Shown piece by piece: positions 1-5,510 of a DNA stretch of 9,353 bases (its first letter is position 1; every line of letters starts with the position of its first letter). The translations under genes were made by a program, and so were the position numbers. The stretch is from assembly GCA_035500455.1 (NCBI GenBank), contig DATJXG010000305.1, positions 1 through 9,353 of the forward strand, given 5' to 3'. The notes below the pieces were generated by a model. It made no database searches, had not been told where the DNA came from, and saw nothing but the letters and a program-made list of their open reading frames with translations. This DNA is from DATJXG01 sp035500455 (GTDB taxonomy: Bacteria; Acidobacteriota; Terriglobia; Terriglobales; Acidobacteriaceae).

Positions 1-1
1 G

Positions 2-388
2 CTGGGGGTAACGGCGGCGTTTACGCGGCCGCTCGATCTGCACGGACTGAAGCGGCGGGTCGCGGAAGAATTGCAGCGGGAATCGGAGGAGCGCAGGTTG
101 CATCCGCGGGTGAGGATGCGCGTCACCTTGAAACTGCGGGGCGTGGATGTGCAGGGGAAACGCTTCGAAGAAGTCACCGCGACCGACAACGTGAGCGCCA
201 ACGGCTTTCTCTGCAACTCTACCGTGGGCATCCGCGATGGGGCGGCGGTGGAGGTTTTTCTCACCGGTGATGCCGAGCGTTTTGTCGGGCGCGCGCGCCT
301 GGTGCGCCGCGAAGCGGGGGTCGCGCCCTGGCAGCGTTACGGATTTCAATTTGAGGAAAAGACCCGCGAGTGGGTGCTGCAGGGATAG
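2..388 (+). CDS. REC-PilZ response regulator, C-terminal part (5' end outside window)
   Basis: The reading frame is open from the window edge to the TAG at 386-388, giving 128 residues of a longer protein. Residues 1-24 (LGVTAAFTRPLDLHGLK...) match the end of a CheY-like receiver domain: the last strand, the usual K-P motif and helix 5. The motif here reads T-R-P, so Arg (codon 26-28) replaces the conserved Lys. A PilZ domain follows at about residues 31-125. It shows the RxxxR motif (R32-LHP-R36) and the D/NxSxxG motif (N63-V-S65-AN-G68), the two signatures for cyclic-di-GMP binding. A TTG at 71 could start a 105-residue PilZ-only protein, but it would cut off recognisable receiver sequence and has no clear ribosome site, so I treat the gene as continuing upstream. 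The likely role is a cytoplasmic signalling protein coupling phosphorelay or protein-protein input to cyclic-di-GMP; the output is unknown. It is convergent with msrQ. Confidence 0.8.
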   Translation: MGVTAAFTRPLDLHGLKRRVAEELQRESEERRLHPRVRMRVTLKLRGVDVQGKRFEEVTATDNVSANGFLCNSTVGIRDGAAVEVFLTGDAERFVGRARLVRREAGVAPWQRYGFQFEEKTREWVLQG

Positions 389-414
389 GAATGAGGCGCG
401 GCTTCTTGCCTGCG

Positions 415-464
415 GACTATGATTTCTACCGGCCAGGTTGCCGGCGGGACGCCGGCGCTACGGT
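415..464. repeat. GC-rich dispersed repeat, copy 1, with hairpin
   Basis: This 50-nt segment aligns with 1154-1201: 41 of 48 aligned bases are identical, with one 2-nt gap. Its core folds into a 7-bp hairpin, GCCGGCG-GGA-CGCCGGC, at 440-456. It lies between the convergent PilZ and msrQ genes and overlaps the last codon and stop of msrQ (TAG, 460-458 on the minus strand). No T-run follows the hairpin on either strand, so it is not a standard intrinsic terminator, though it could stabilise mRNA ends. Similar GC-rich repeats are common between genes in this kind of genome; that is background knowledge and was not tested here. Confidence 0.65.
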
Positions 465-1096
465 TGCCCGGAGACTTCCACGCGCTGGCTGGGCACCGGG
501 CGGCGTTTGCTGGGAATCCATTTCGAGAGCGCCCAGGCTGCCACCCGGTAAGTTAAAAGTACTCCCAACACAAATGCATATCGCAGCGGCTTGGTGAGGT
601 CCGCCTTAACCAGCCAGATGTAGTGAATCACGCCGGCGATGGCGCTGAAGTAGATCAAACGATGCAGAACCTGCCAGCGCTTGCCGCCGAGGCGGCGGAT
701 CCATCCTTTGGTCGAGGTGAGGGCAAGCGGAACCATCAGCAGAAATGCGGTGAGGCCGGCGGTAATGAAGCGGCGCTTGTAGATATCGGCAAACATCGCG
801 TGCCAGTCGAAGAACTTGTCGAACCACACATACGTCATGAGGTGCAGGCAGCCATAGAAAAACGCGAATAGACCGAACATGCGGCGGAAACGGATGAGCC
901 ACGGCTGCCGCAGCAGTTTGCGCAGCGGGGTGACGGAGAGAGTGATCAGGAGGAAGGTAAGCGTCCAGTCGCCGGTGGAGTGAGTAATGAATTCGATGGG
1001 ATTGGCGGTGAGGGTGCCGTTGTAGCCCTTCCAGCCCAGGCGGGCCAGGGGGACCAGGCAGGCCAGGAAGACAGCGACTTTGAGCCAGCGAATCAT
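458..1096 (-). CDS. msrQ: MsrQ, haem-binding membrane subunit of the MsrPQ methionine sulfoxide reductase
   Basis: This 212-residue inner-membrane protein of the ferric-reductase-like (YedZ) family supplies electrons to periplasmic MsrP. The length is normal for the family. Hydrophobic segments lie near residues 5-20, 45-57, 74-91, 110-126, 145-163 and 172-190. Histidines in the expected haem-ligand positions are H85 (YGCLH), H145 (WQVLHRL) and H158 (GVIHYIW). The family patterns RRMFGLFAFFYGCLH and GKRWQVLHRLIYF are both present. The ATG at 1096 is the natural start, directly before the first membrane segment, but no Shine-Dalgarno sequence precedes it. Instead an inverted-repeat arm ends 3 nt upstream. 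It is downstream of msrP with a 127-nt gap and the same orientation, the usual msrPQ order, so the two are probably co-transcribed. The stop codon lies inside a dispersed repeat, so the last residues may be recent. Confidence 0.95.
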   Translation of the reverse strand: MIRWLKVAVFLACLVPLARLGWKGYNGTLTANPIEFITHSTGDWTLTFLLITLSVTPLRKLLRQPWLIRFRRMFGLFAFFYGCLHLMTYVWFDKFFDWHAMFADIYKRRFITAGLTAFLLMVPLALTSTKGWIRRLGGKRWQVLHRLIYFSAIAGVIHYIWLVKADLTKPLRYAFVLGVLLTYRVAAWALSKWIPSKRRPVPSQRVEVSGQP

Positions 1097-1099
1097 TTT

Positions 1100-1221
1100 A
1101 GTCGTCGGTCGTCGGACTTCAGTCGTCAGTCAGCCCAGAGTGCCTTTCGTGAAGACTTTGATTTCCTGGCCGGGTGGCCGGCGGCACGCCGACGCTACCG
1201 TCTCGCTGACGACCGACGACT
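1100..1221. repeat. Perfect 14-bp inverted repeat framing the msrP-msrQ junction
   Basis: The arms AGTCGTCGGTCGTC (1100-1113) and GACGACCGACGACT (1208-1221) are exact reverse complements, separated by 94 nt. On the msrPQ transcript the first arm begins 2 nt after the msrP stop codon and the second ends 3 nt before the msrQ ATG, so folding would hold nearly the whole intergenic region in one stem-loop that reaches the msrQ start. Extra GTCGTC copies near 1122-1130 allow alternative pairings. The loop contains copy 2 of the GC-rich repeat. The element could be a small non-autonomous insertion with terminal inverted repeats, but I see no flanking target duplication. Confidence 0.6.
1154..1201. 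repeat. GC-rich dispersed repeat, copy 2
   Basis: This is the second copy of the element at 415-464, in the same orientation and 2 nt shorter. The core hairpin (GCCGGCG-GCA-CGCCGAC) has one mismatch on the plus strand, which becomes a G-U wobble in the minus-strand transcript. It lies within the msrP-msrQ spacer, in the loop of the 14-bp inverted repeat. Confidence 0.65.
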
Positions 1222-1223
1222 GA

Positions 1224-2180
1224 TCAGAAATATTTTTTCAGGTCCATCCCGGCGTAGAGGCTGGCTACCTGATCGTAACCGTTGAACATCAGCGTGGGCC
1301 GCTTGAAGAACTCGCCCAGGCGGCGCTCTGTGGCCTGGCTCCAGCGCGGATGGTCCACATGTGGATTCACGTTGGAGTAAAAGCCGTATTCATTAGGAGC
1401 GGACAGGTTCCAGGTATTGTCGGGCTGCTTTTCAACGAACTTGATGCGCACAATCGCCTTGGCGCTCTTGAAGCCGTATTTCCAGGGCAGCACCATGCGC
1501 AACGGCGCGCCGTCCTGGTTGGGTAAAACCTCTCCGTACATGCCGAAGCACAAAAGAGCGAGGGGATGCATGGCTTCATCCATGCGCAAGCCTTCGACGT
1601 AGGGCCACTGCAGCACATTGGTTTTCTGCCCCGGCATCTCTCCCGGAGCGTAGATCGTGGTGAACTCAACGAATTTCGCTTTGCCCAGCGGATTGGCGCG
1701 CTTGATCAGTTCGTTGAGCGAAAAGCCGACCCAGGGCACTACGATCGACCATCCTTCCACGCAGCGATGGCGGTAAATGCGCTCTTCGGGTGGGGCCATC
1801 TTGATGATGTCGTCCACCTCGAGCACTTGCTTTTTAGCTACCGCGCCATCGATCGTCACCTTCCAGGGCCGGGTCTTGAAGTTCCCGGCCAGGCGGGAAG
1901 GGCCCTCTTTATCGGTCGAGAATTCGTAATAGTTGTTGTACGTAGTGACGTCGTTGTAGGGCGTGATCTTCTCGGTGGTGGAGAAGGGGCTTTTCTGGAT
2001 GCCGTCGATTTTCGTGTTGGCGCGGGCGACCGCGGGAGATGCGAGATCGCGCATCGCGGTTCCGGCCAAAGCGGCGGTTCCGGCGACGGCCACGCCAGCT
2101 AAGAACTTGCGGCGGTTCAGGTACAGACTCTTCGGCGTAATTTCAGACGATGGAATATCAGCGGGCTTCTTGATGAGCAC
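1224..2180 (-). CDS. msrP: MsrP, periplasmic molybdopterin-dependent protein-methionine-sulfoxide reductase
   Basis: This is the catalytic subunit that reduces methionine sulfoxide in periplasmic proteins, formerly YedY, with a sulfite-oxidase fold. From the GTG at 2180 it has 318 residues. Residues 22-29 (NRRKFLAG) form a twin-arginine export motif, followed by a hydrophobic stretch and a likely cleavage site after A-R-A (52-54). C140 in YRHRCVEGWS is the expected molybdenum ligand. Other family patterns are IYAPGEMPGQ (177-186), the VEGLRMDEAMHPL stretch from 195, PWKYGFKS (232-239), NEYGFYSNVNP (from 263) and HPRWSQATER (277-286). The frame is open upstream to a TTG at 2246, but the extra 22 residues look unlike the family. 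GTG 2180 has a strong ribosome site (AGGGGGG, 7-nt gap) and places the RR motif where E. coli MsrP has it. It is followed by msrQ. Confidence 0.95.
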   Translation of the reverse strand: MLIKKPADIPSSEITPKSLYLNRRKFLAGVAVAGTAALAGTAMRDLASPAVARANTKIDGIQKSPFSTTEKITPYNDVTTYNNYYEFSTDKEGPSRLAGNFKTRPWKVTIDGAVAKKQVLEVDDIIKMAPPEERIYRHRCVEGWSIVVPWVGFSLNELIKRANPLGKAKFVEFTTIYAPGEMPGQKTNVLQWPYVEGLRMDEAMHPLALLCFGMYGEVLPNQDGAPLRMVLPWKYGFKSAKAIVRIKFVEKQPDNTWNLSAPNEYGFYSNVNPHVDHPRWSQATERRLGEFFKRPTLMFNGYDQVASLYAGMDLKKYF

Positions 2181-2187
2181 TGGACAA

Positions 2188-2194
2188 CCCCCCT
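2188..2194 (-). promoter_or_regulatory. Ribosome binding site deciding the msrP GTG start
   Basis: On the minus strand AGGGGGG lies 7 nt before the GTG at 2180. It supports this start over the upstream TTG at 2246. Confidence 0.6.
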
Positions 2195-2310
2195 GTCTCG
2201 CAGACTCGGCCGGCGGACAGCGCGGATTAATACTATCTTCCCTCAATTATGACGCCGGGAGGGAGGAAAAGTTTCATCGTCGCGGGGAATCGAGCCGGAA
2301 CTGCCTGCAT

Positions 2311-3072
2311 TCAATAGGCCTTGGCGAAGAAGTAAACGGTCATGACGGTGCCGGCTAGGATCACCAGGGCGCGAATCCAGGGCTGGGGCACTCGCTGAGC
2401 GTAACGGGCGCCGAAATAGCCGCCGACGATTGCGCCGAGGAGCATAACGACTGCCTGCTTCCAGTAGATGACGCGAGCGGCGACAAAGGCGAGGGCGGCG
2501 AGTCCGTTGATGGTGCTGCTCAGCGCGCTTTTCAATGCGTTCATGGAGTGAATTTCAGTCATGCCGATGGCGGATAGCATGGCCAGGATGACGATGCCTA
2601 CGCCGCCTCCGAAATAGCCGCCGTAAGTGCCTATGCAGAACTGGCACAGGGTGGCCACAACGATCGCGGGAGTGGCGGCGTCGTGGCCGACGCCGGAGCG
2701 CCTGGGAGCCAGTCTTCTTCCGAAGATGAATAAGAGAGTGGCGGCCATCATGAGCCAGGGAAGCAGGCGCATGAATGTGTGGGCGGGGGTTCTTAGGAGC
2801 AAGTAGGCTCCGCCGAGTCCACCGGCGACACTGGCACAGAGCAAGGGAATCAGAACGCGGTGGGGAACGTCGAGCTTGCTGCGGTAGGCGCCGGTGCTGG
2901 CGGTCACGCCGCTCCACAGAGCGACGGTGTTGGTAGCGTTTGCGGGAATCGGCGGCACCCCGGTAAAGAGCAGCGTGGGAAACGTGATGAAACTGCCGCC
3001 GCCAGCGACTGAGTTCAGTGCGCCGCCGAGCATGCCGGCAACCATAAGAAGGATGGCCTGTTGCGGAGTCAA
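2311..3072 (-). CDS. TSUP family membrane transporter (TauE/SafE-like, putative sulfite/sulfur-anion exporter)
   Basis: This is a hydrophobic protein of 253 residues from the TTG at 3072, the usual length for the TSUP family, with about seven to eight membrane segments. The family's internal duplication is visible: a first half with GGALNSVAGGGSF (16-28) and PANATNTVALWSG (43-55), and a second half with GGYFGGGVGI (151-160) and MNALKSALSSTINGLAAL (177-194). The frame stays open to an ATG at 3210, but the added residues do not resemble the family and their DNA includes the palindrome at 3172-3191, so I prefer a start near the first membrane segment. TTG 3072 lacks a clear Shine-Dalgarno sequence, and ATG 3045 is an alternative. 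Family members export sulfite, sulfoacetate or other anions; the substrate here is not determined. It lies 130 nt upstream of msrP in the same orientation, and co-transcription is possible but unproven. Confidence 0.88.
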   Translation of the reverse strand: MTPQQAILLMVAGMLGGALNSVAGGGSFITFPTLLFTGVPPIPANATNTVALWSGVTASTGAYRSKLDVPHRVLIPLLCASVAGGLGGAYLLLRTPAHTFMRLLPWLMMAATLLFIFGRRLAPRRSGVGHDAATPAIVVATLCQFCIGTYGGYFGGGVGIVILAMLSAIGMTEIHSMNALKSALSSTINGLAALAFVAARVIYWKQAVVMLLGAIVGGYFGARYAQRVPQPWIRALVILAGTVMTVYFFAKAY

Positions 3073-3171
3073 GAATAAAGGTGTACCACACCGCCGCGCC
3101 GAACCGGTCGGGAATAGACAATTTGTGTAGCGCAAGTATGTGGCCTGTAAGGAGTTGCCGGATGAAGGCGA

Positions 3172-3209
3172 GGTGTCCGTAAGCGGACACCGGAAAGCGA
3201 AAGCGGACA
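3172..3209. promoter_or_regulatory. Palindromic operator candidate with extra half-site
   Basis: GGTGTCCG-TAAG-CGGACACC (3172-3191) is a perfect palindrome with 8-bp arms. A further CGGACA half-site at 3204-3209 lies exactly 20 bp from the one at 3184-3189, about two helical turns. It sits in the 241-bp divergent region between the TSUP gene and the HlyD-ABC-ADOP operon, about 125 nt before the adaptor start. A dimeric DNA-binding regulator of the export operon is the simplest reading (inference). I found no convincing -35/-10 or -24/-12 promoter next to it. Confidence 0.5.
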
Positions 3210-3301
3210 TTCCAAGTTTCTAACTTGTTCGTCTAACTTCACAGATGTTGTCACGGCTCAATCACTTGGGGCGGAAGCCCGAATGGTTGGGCGCGTGCCC
3301 T

Positions 3302-3306
3302 GAGGT
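3302..3306 (+). promoter_or_regulatory. Ribosome binding site deciding the adaptor start
   Basis: GAGGT lies 7 nt before the ATG at 3314. The in-frame ATG at 3245 would add 23 residues with no membrane-protein character and has no comparable site. Confidence 0.6.
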
Positions 3307-3313
3307 AACGGTT

Positions 3314-4573
3314 ATGGACATTGCTCGTCCAGAGTTTAAGCGTCAGAAACGCCGCCGGCAGATTGTGCTGGCAGGAGTGGGAGTGGTCGTCCTGGTGGCG
3401 CTGATGACGGGGGTCTCGAGATTGAAGCCGGCGGCGCCGTCGGTGGAGCGCGGCACGGTGTGGACGGACACAGTGAAGCGCGGCGACATGCTGCGGCAGG
3501 TGCGGGGGCTGGGAACGCTGGTGCCTTCGCAGGAGGCGGTGCGGCAGATTCCGGCGGAGACGGAAGCGACGGTGGTGAGAATTCGAATGTTGCCGGGCTC
3601 GCTGGTGAAGGCGGACACGATTCTGCTGGAGATGAGCAATCCCCAGGCCGAGCAGGCCGCGCTGGATGCGCAACTGCAATTGAAAGCGGCGCAGGCAGAA
3701 TACCAGAGCCTGCGCGTAAGGCTGCAGAGCGATTTGATGACCCAGAAGGCGGGAGCGGCCACGGTGAAGGCCGACTATTCGCAGGCGAAGTTGCAGTCCG
3801 AGACCGATAAGGCCCTCTACGATCTGGGAGTTATTTCCAGCCTGACCTACAAAGCTTCCAAGAGCAGATCGGACGAACTTACCACCCGGAACGATCTTGA
3901 AGATCAGCGGCTGGTGATCAACCAGAAAGCCATCGATTCCCAACTTGCTGAACAGCAGGCCAGGGTGGAGCAGATGCGGGCGCTGGCCCAGCTCAAGGAG
4001 AAACAGCTCGACGAATTGCGCGTGCGCGCGGGGATTGATGGCGTGCTGGTGGACCTGCCGCTGCAAGTGGGGCAGCACGTGAGCCCGGGAACCATGCTGG
4101 CCAAGGTGGTGCAGCCCAACCACCTGATGGCGGAATTGAAAGTGGCGGAAACCCAGGCGCGGGATGTGCAGATTGGCGAGCCGGCCTCGGTGGATACGCA
4201 CAATGGAGTCATCTCCGGCACGGTGATGCGGGTGGATCCGGCGGTGCAGAACGGAACCGTGACCGTGGATGTGAAGTTGATCGGCGAGTTGCCGAAGGGA
4301 GCGCGGCCGGACCTGAGCGTGGATGGAACCATCGATCTGGAACGGTTGAACAACGTGCTCTATGTGGGGCGGCCGGCCTTCGGGCAGGACGACAGCACTA
4401 TCAGCCTGTTCAAGCTGGACTCCGACGGCAAAGGGGCGGTGCGGGTTCCGGTGAAGGTGGGGCGGTCTTCGGTGAATTCGATCCAGGTGCTGGAGGGGTT
4501 GAAGGACGGGGACACGGTGATTCTGTCGGATATGTCGCGTTGGGATAATACAGACCGGATTCGGTTGGAATGA
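3314..4573 (+). CDS. HlyD/MacA-type periplasmic adaptor subunit of an ABC export system
   Basis: This is a membrane-fusion (adaptor) protein of 419 residues from the ATG at 3314. It has a short basic cytoplasmic end (KRQKRRR, 9-15) and one membrane anchor (about 16-35). The first half of a lipoyl-like domain follows (about 55-108), then a long Gln/Glu/Ala/Leu-rich coiled-coil hairpin (about 110-232). The second lipoyl half contains RAGIDGVLVDLPLQVGQHV (238-256), then come a beta-barrel (about 270-340) and a membrane-proximal domain with VKVGRSSVNSIQVLEGLKDGD (380-400). It would connect the inner-membrane permease to an outer-membrane channel; no TolC-like gene is visible. It is the first gene of the operon, 106 nt ahead of the ATPase gene. 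Substrate specificity cannot be read from the sequence. Confidence 0.93.
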   Translation: MDIARPEFKRQKRRRQIVLAGVGVVVLVALMTGVSRLKPAAPSVERGTVWTDTVKRGDMLRQVRGLGTLVPSQEAVRQIPAETEATVVRIRMLPGSLVKADTILLEMSNPQAEQAALDAQLQLKAAQAEYQSLRVRLQSDLMTQKAGAATVKADYSQAKLQSETDKALYDLGVISSLTYKASKSRSDELTTRNDLEDQRLVINQKAIDSQLAEQQARVEQMRALAQLKEKQLDELRVRAGIDGVLVDLPLQVGQHVSPGTMLAKVVQPNHLMAELKVAETQARDVQIGEPASVDTHNGVISGTVMRVDPAVQNGTVTVDVKLIGELPKGARPDLSVDGTIDLERLNNVLYVGRPAFGQDDSTISLFKLDSDGKGAVRVPVKVGRSSVNSIQVLEGLKDGDTVILSDMSRWDNTDRIRLE

Positions 4574-4596
4574 GCGGGGCGGAAAGGGCCAGTGTA

Positions 4597-4627
4597 GAGC
4601 GAGATCCCTCGCTTCGCTCGGGATGAC
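4597..4627. repeat. Intergenic repeat of the 'GAGATCCCTCGCTTCGCTCGGGATGAC' type (positions given; hairpin-forming)
   Basis: This segment in the adaptor-ATPase spacer has a 5-bp stem (ATCCC 4604-4608 with GGGAT 4620-4624), and GAGCGA (4597-4602) can pair with TCGCTC. Read on the minus strand it encodes the S-R-A-K-R-G-I peptide often seen in spurious short ORFs across environmental bacterial genomes, which marks it as a widespread dispersed repeat (recall from general knowledge). It lies inside the operon, so it is transcribed. It might tune expression between the two genes, but no effect can be shown here. Confidence 0.55.
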
Positions 4628-4642
4628 AATTCCATTGGGGAC

Positions 4643-4670
4643 TCCGATTTCTTGCGATTCCGATTTCTTG
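4643..4670 (+). repeat. Two-unit 12-nt direct repeat before the ATPase gene
   Basis: TCCGATTTCTTG occurs at 4643-4654 and again at 4659-4670, a period of 16 nt. The second copy abuts the ribosome binding site of the ATPase gene. It probably arose by slippage; function unknown. Confidence 0.6.
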
Positions 4671-4675
4671 AGGAG
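4671..4675 (+). promoter_or_regulatory. Ribosome binding site of the ABC ATPase gene
   Basis: AGGAG lies 4 nt before the ATG at 4680. It selects this start over the upstream in-frame ATG at 4623, whose extra residues would be translated from the tail of the dispersed repeat at 4597-4627 and the sequence just after it. Confidence 0.65.
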
Positions 4676-4679
4676 AACT

Positions 4680-5405
4680 ATGACAGACGCAGCGGCGCCG
4701 TTAATTCAGATCAGCGATATGACGAAGGTCTTTTACACCGATGAGATTGAGACGCACGCGCTTTCCGGGGTGCATCTATCGGTGGCCAAGGGCGAGTACG
4801 TAGCCATGTCAGGGCCATCGGGCTGCGGCAAGTCCACGCTGCTTTCCATTATCGGCTTGCTCGATACGCCGACCGCGGGCGCTTATTCGCTGAACAGCAA
4901 GCCGGTGGAGAACCTTGACTTTGCGGAGCGGGCGCGGATCCGCAATCAGGAGATCGGGTTCATCTTCCAGAGTTTCAACCTCATCGGTGATTTGACGGTC
5001 TATGAGAACGTCGAGCTGCCGCTGACTTACCGGCAACGGATGCCCTCAGCCGACCGCAAGAAGCGGGTGATGGAGGCGCTGGAGCGGGTCGGGATGGCCC
5101 ACCGCATAAGGCATTATCCCTCGCAGCTTTCGGGCGGCCAGCAGCAGCGGGTGGCGGTGGCGCGCGCGCTGGGCGGGCATCCTTCCATTCTGCTGGCGGA
5201 TGAGCCGACCGGAAACCTCGACTCGCGCAACGGCGAGGCGGTGATGGAACTGCTGCAGAACCTGCATCGCGAGGGCGCGACCATCTGCATGGTGACCCAC
5301 GATCCGCGGTTCGCCAAGCATGCCCAGCGGGAAGTTCATTTGTTCGACGGCAAAGTGGTGGCGGAAGACGAACTCAAGAAGCTGATGGCGGATGTGCATA
5401 GCTAA
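4680..5405 (+). CDS. MacB/LolD-type ABC transporter ATP-binding protein
   Basis: This is a 241-residue cytoplasmic ATPase that would drive FtsX/MacB-type permeases by mechanotransmission. All expected motifs are intact: Walker A GPSGCGKST (45-53), Q-loop Q97 in FIFQSFN, signature LSGGQQQRVAVARAL (150-164), Walker B ILLADEPTGNLD (170-181) with catalytic E175, and H-loop H207 in MVTHD. The EPTGNLD form and the 'SFNLIGDLTVYENVELPL' stretch are typical of the MacB/LolD/FtsE branch. It is a stand-alone subunit, unlike E. coli MacB in which ATPase and permease are fused. It lies between the adaptor and two permease genes on the same strand, so one export machine is the natural reading. The start is set by AGGAG at 4671. 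Confidence 0.95.
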   Translation: MTDAAAPLIQISDMTKVFYTDEIETHALSGVHLSVAKGEYVAMSGPSGCGKSTLLSIIGLLDTPTAGAYSLNSKPVENLDFAERARIRNQEIGFIFQSFNLIGDLTVYENVELPLTYRQRMPSADRKKRVMEALERVGMAHRIRHYPSQLSGGQQQRVAVARALGGHPSILLADEPTGNLDSRNGEAVMELLQNLHREGATICMVTHDPRFAKHAQREVHLFDGKVVAEDELKKLMADVHS

Positions 5406-5409
5406 GGGA

Positions 5410-5425
5410 TTTGAGAGTCCTCAAA
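5410..5425 (+). other. Small hairpin after the ATPase stop codon
   Basis: TTTGAG-AGTC-CTCAAA forms a perfect 6-bp stem with a 4-nt loop, 4 nt after the ATPase TAA. No T-run follows, so termination is unlikely. It may be chance or a weak mRNA-stability element. The remaining 85 nt up to the next gene show only its ribosome site (GGGGAG, 5499-5504). Confidence 0.3.
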
Positions 5426-5510
5426 GACAGATCCAACCGACAAGCAGAGGATGCCGGGGAGGCCATTGAAGCCGCAGAAGACACGGAGGCAGCAAGACGG
5501 GGAGTAAACC

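Noticed and set aside
440..456. Rho-independent terminator between the convergent PilZ and msrQ genes
   Set aside because: There is a good hairpin but no T-run on either strand, so it is recorded only as part of the repeat.
1100..1221. Insertion element with target-site duplication
   Set aside because: Terminal inverted repeats are present, but there is no flanking direct repeat and no coding capacity, so mobility cannot be claimed.
1566..2102. Plus-strand frame of 178 codons antisense to msrP
   Set aside because: msrP is unambiguous on the minus strand; this frame shows no family features.
2555..3190. Minus-strand frame of 211 codons overlapping the TSUP gene
   Set aside because: It is a second frame of the TSUP coding DNA, Arg/His-rich and without membrane segments.
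3185..3198. Possible sigma-54 promoter (GG-N10-GC spacing) at the palindrome
   Set aside because: The GG/GC spacing is right, but the -12 part reads AAGC rather than TTGC and it overlaps the operator palindrome; chance is likely in GC-rich DNA.
3251..4201. Open frame of 316 codons on the minus strand opposite the adaptor gene
   Set aside because: The translation is His/Arg/Leu-rich with no domain, and the plus strand encodes a clear HlyD-type protein with a good ribosome site. It is an antisense shadow of GC-rich coding DNA.
4360..4635. Minus-strand frame beginning with an S-S-R-A-K-R-G-I peptide
   Set aside because: This peptide comes from translating a widespread intergenic repeat, and the rest is antisense to the adaptor gene.
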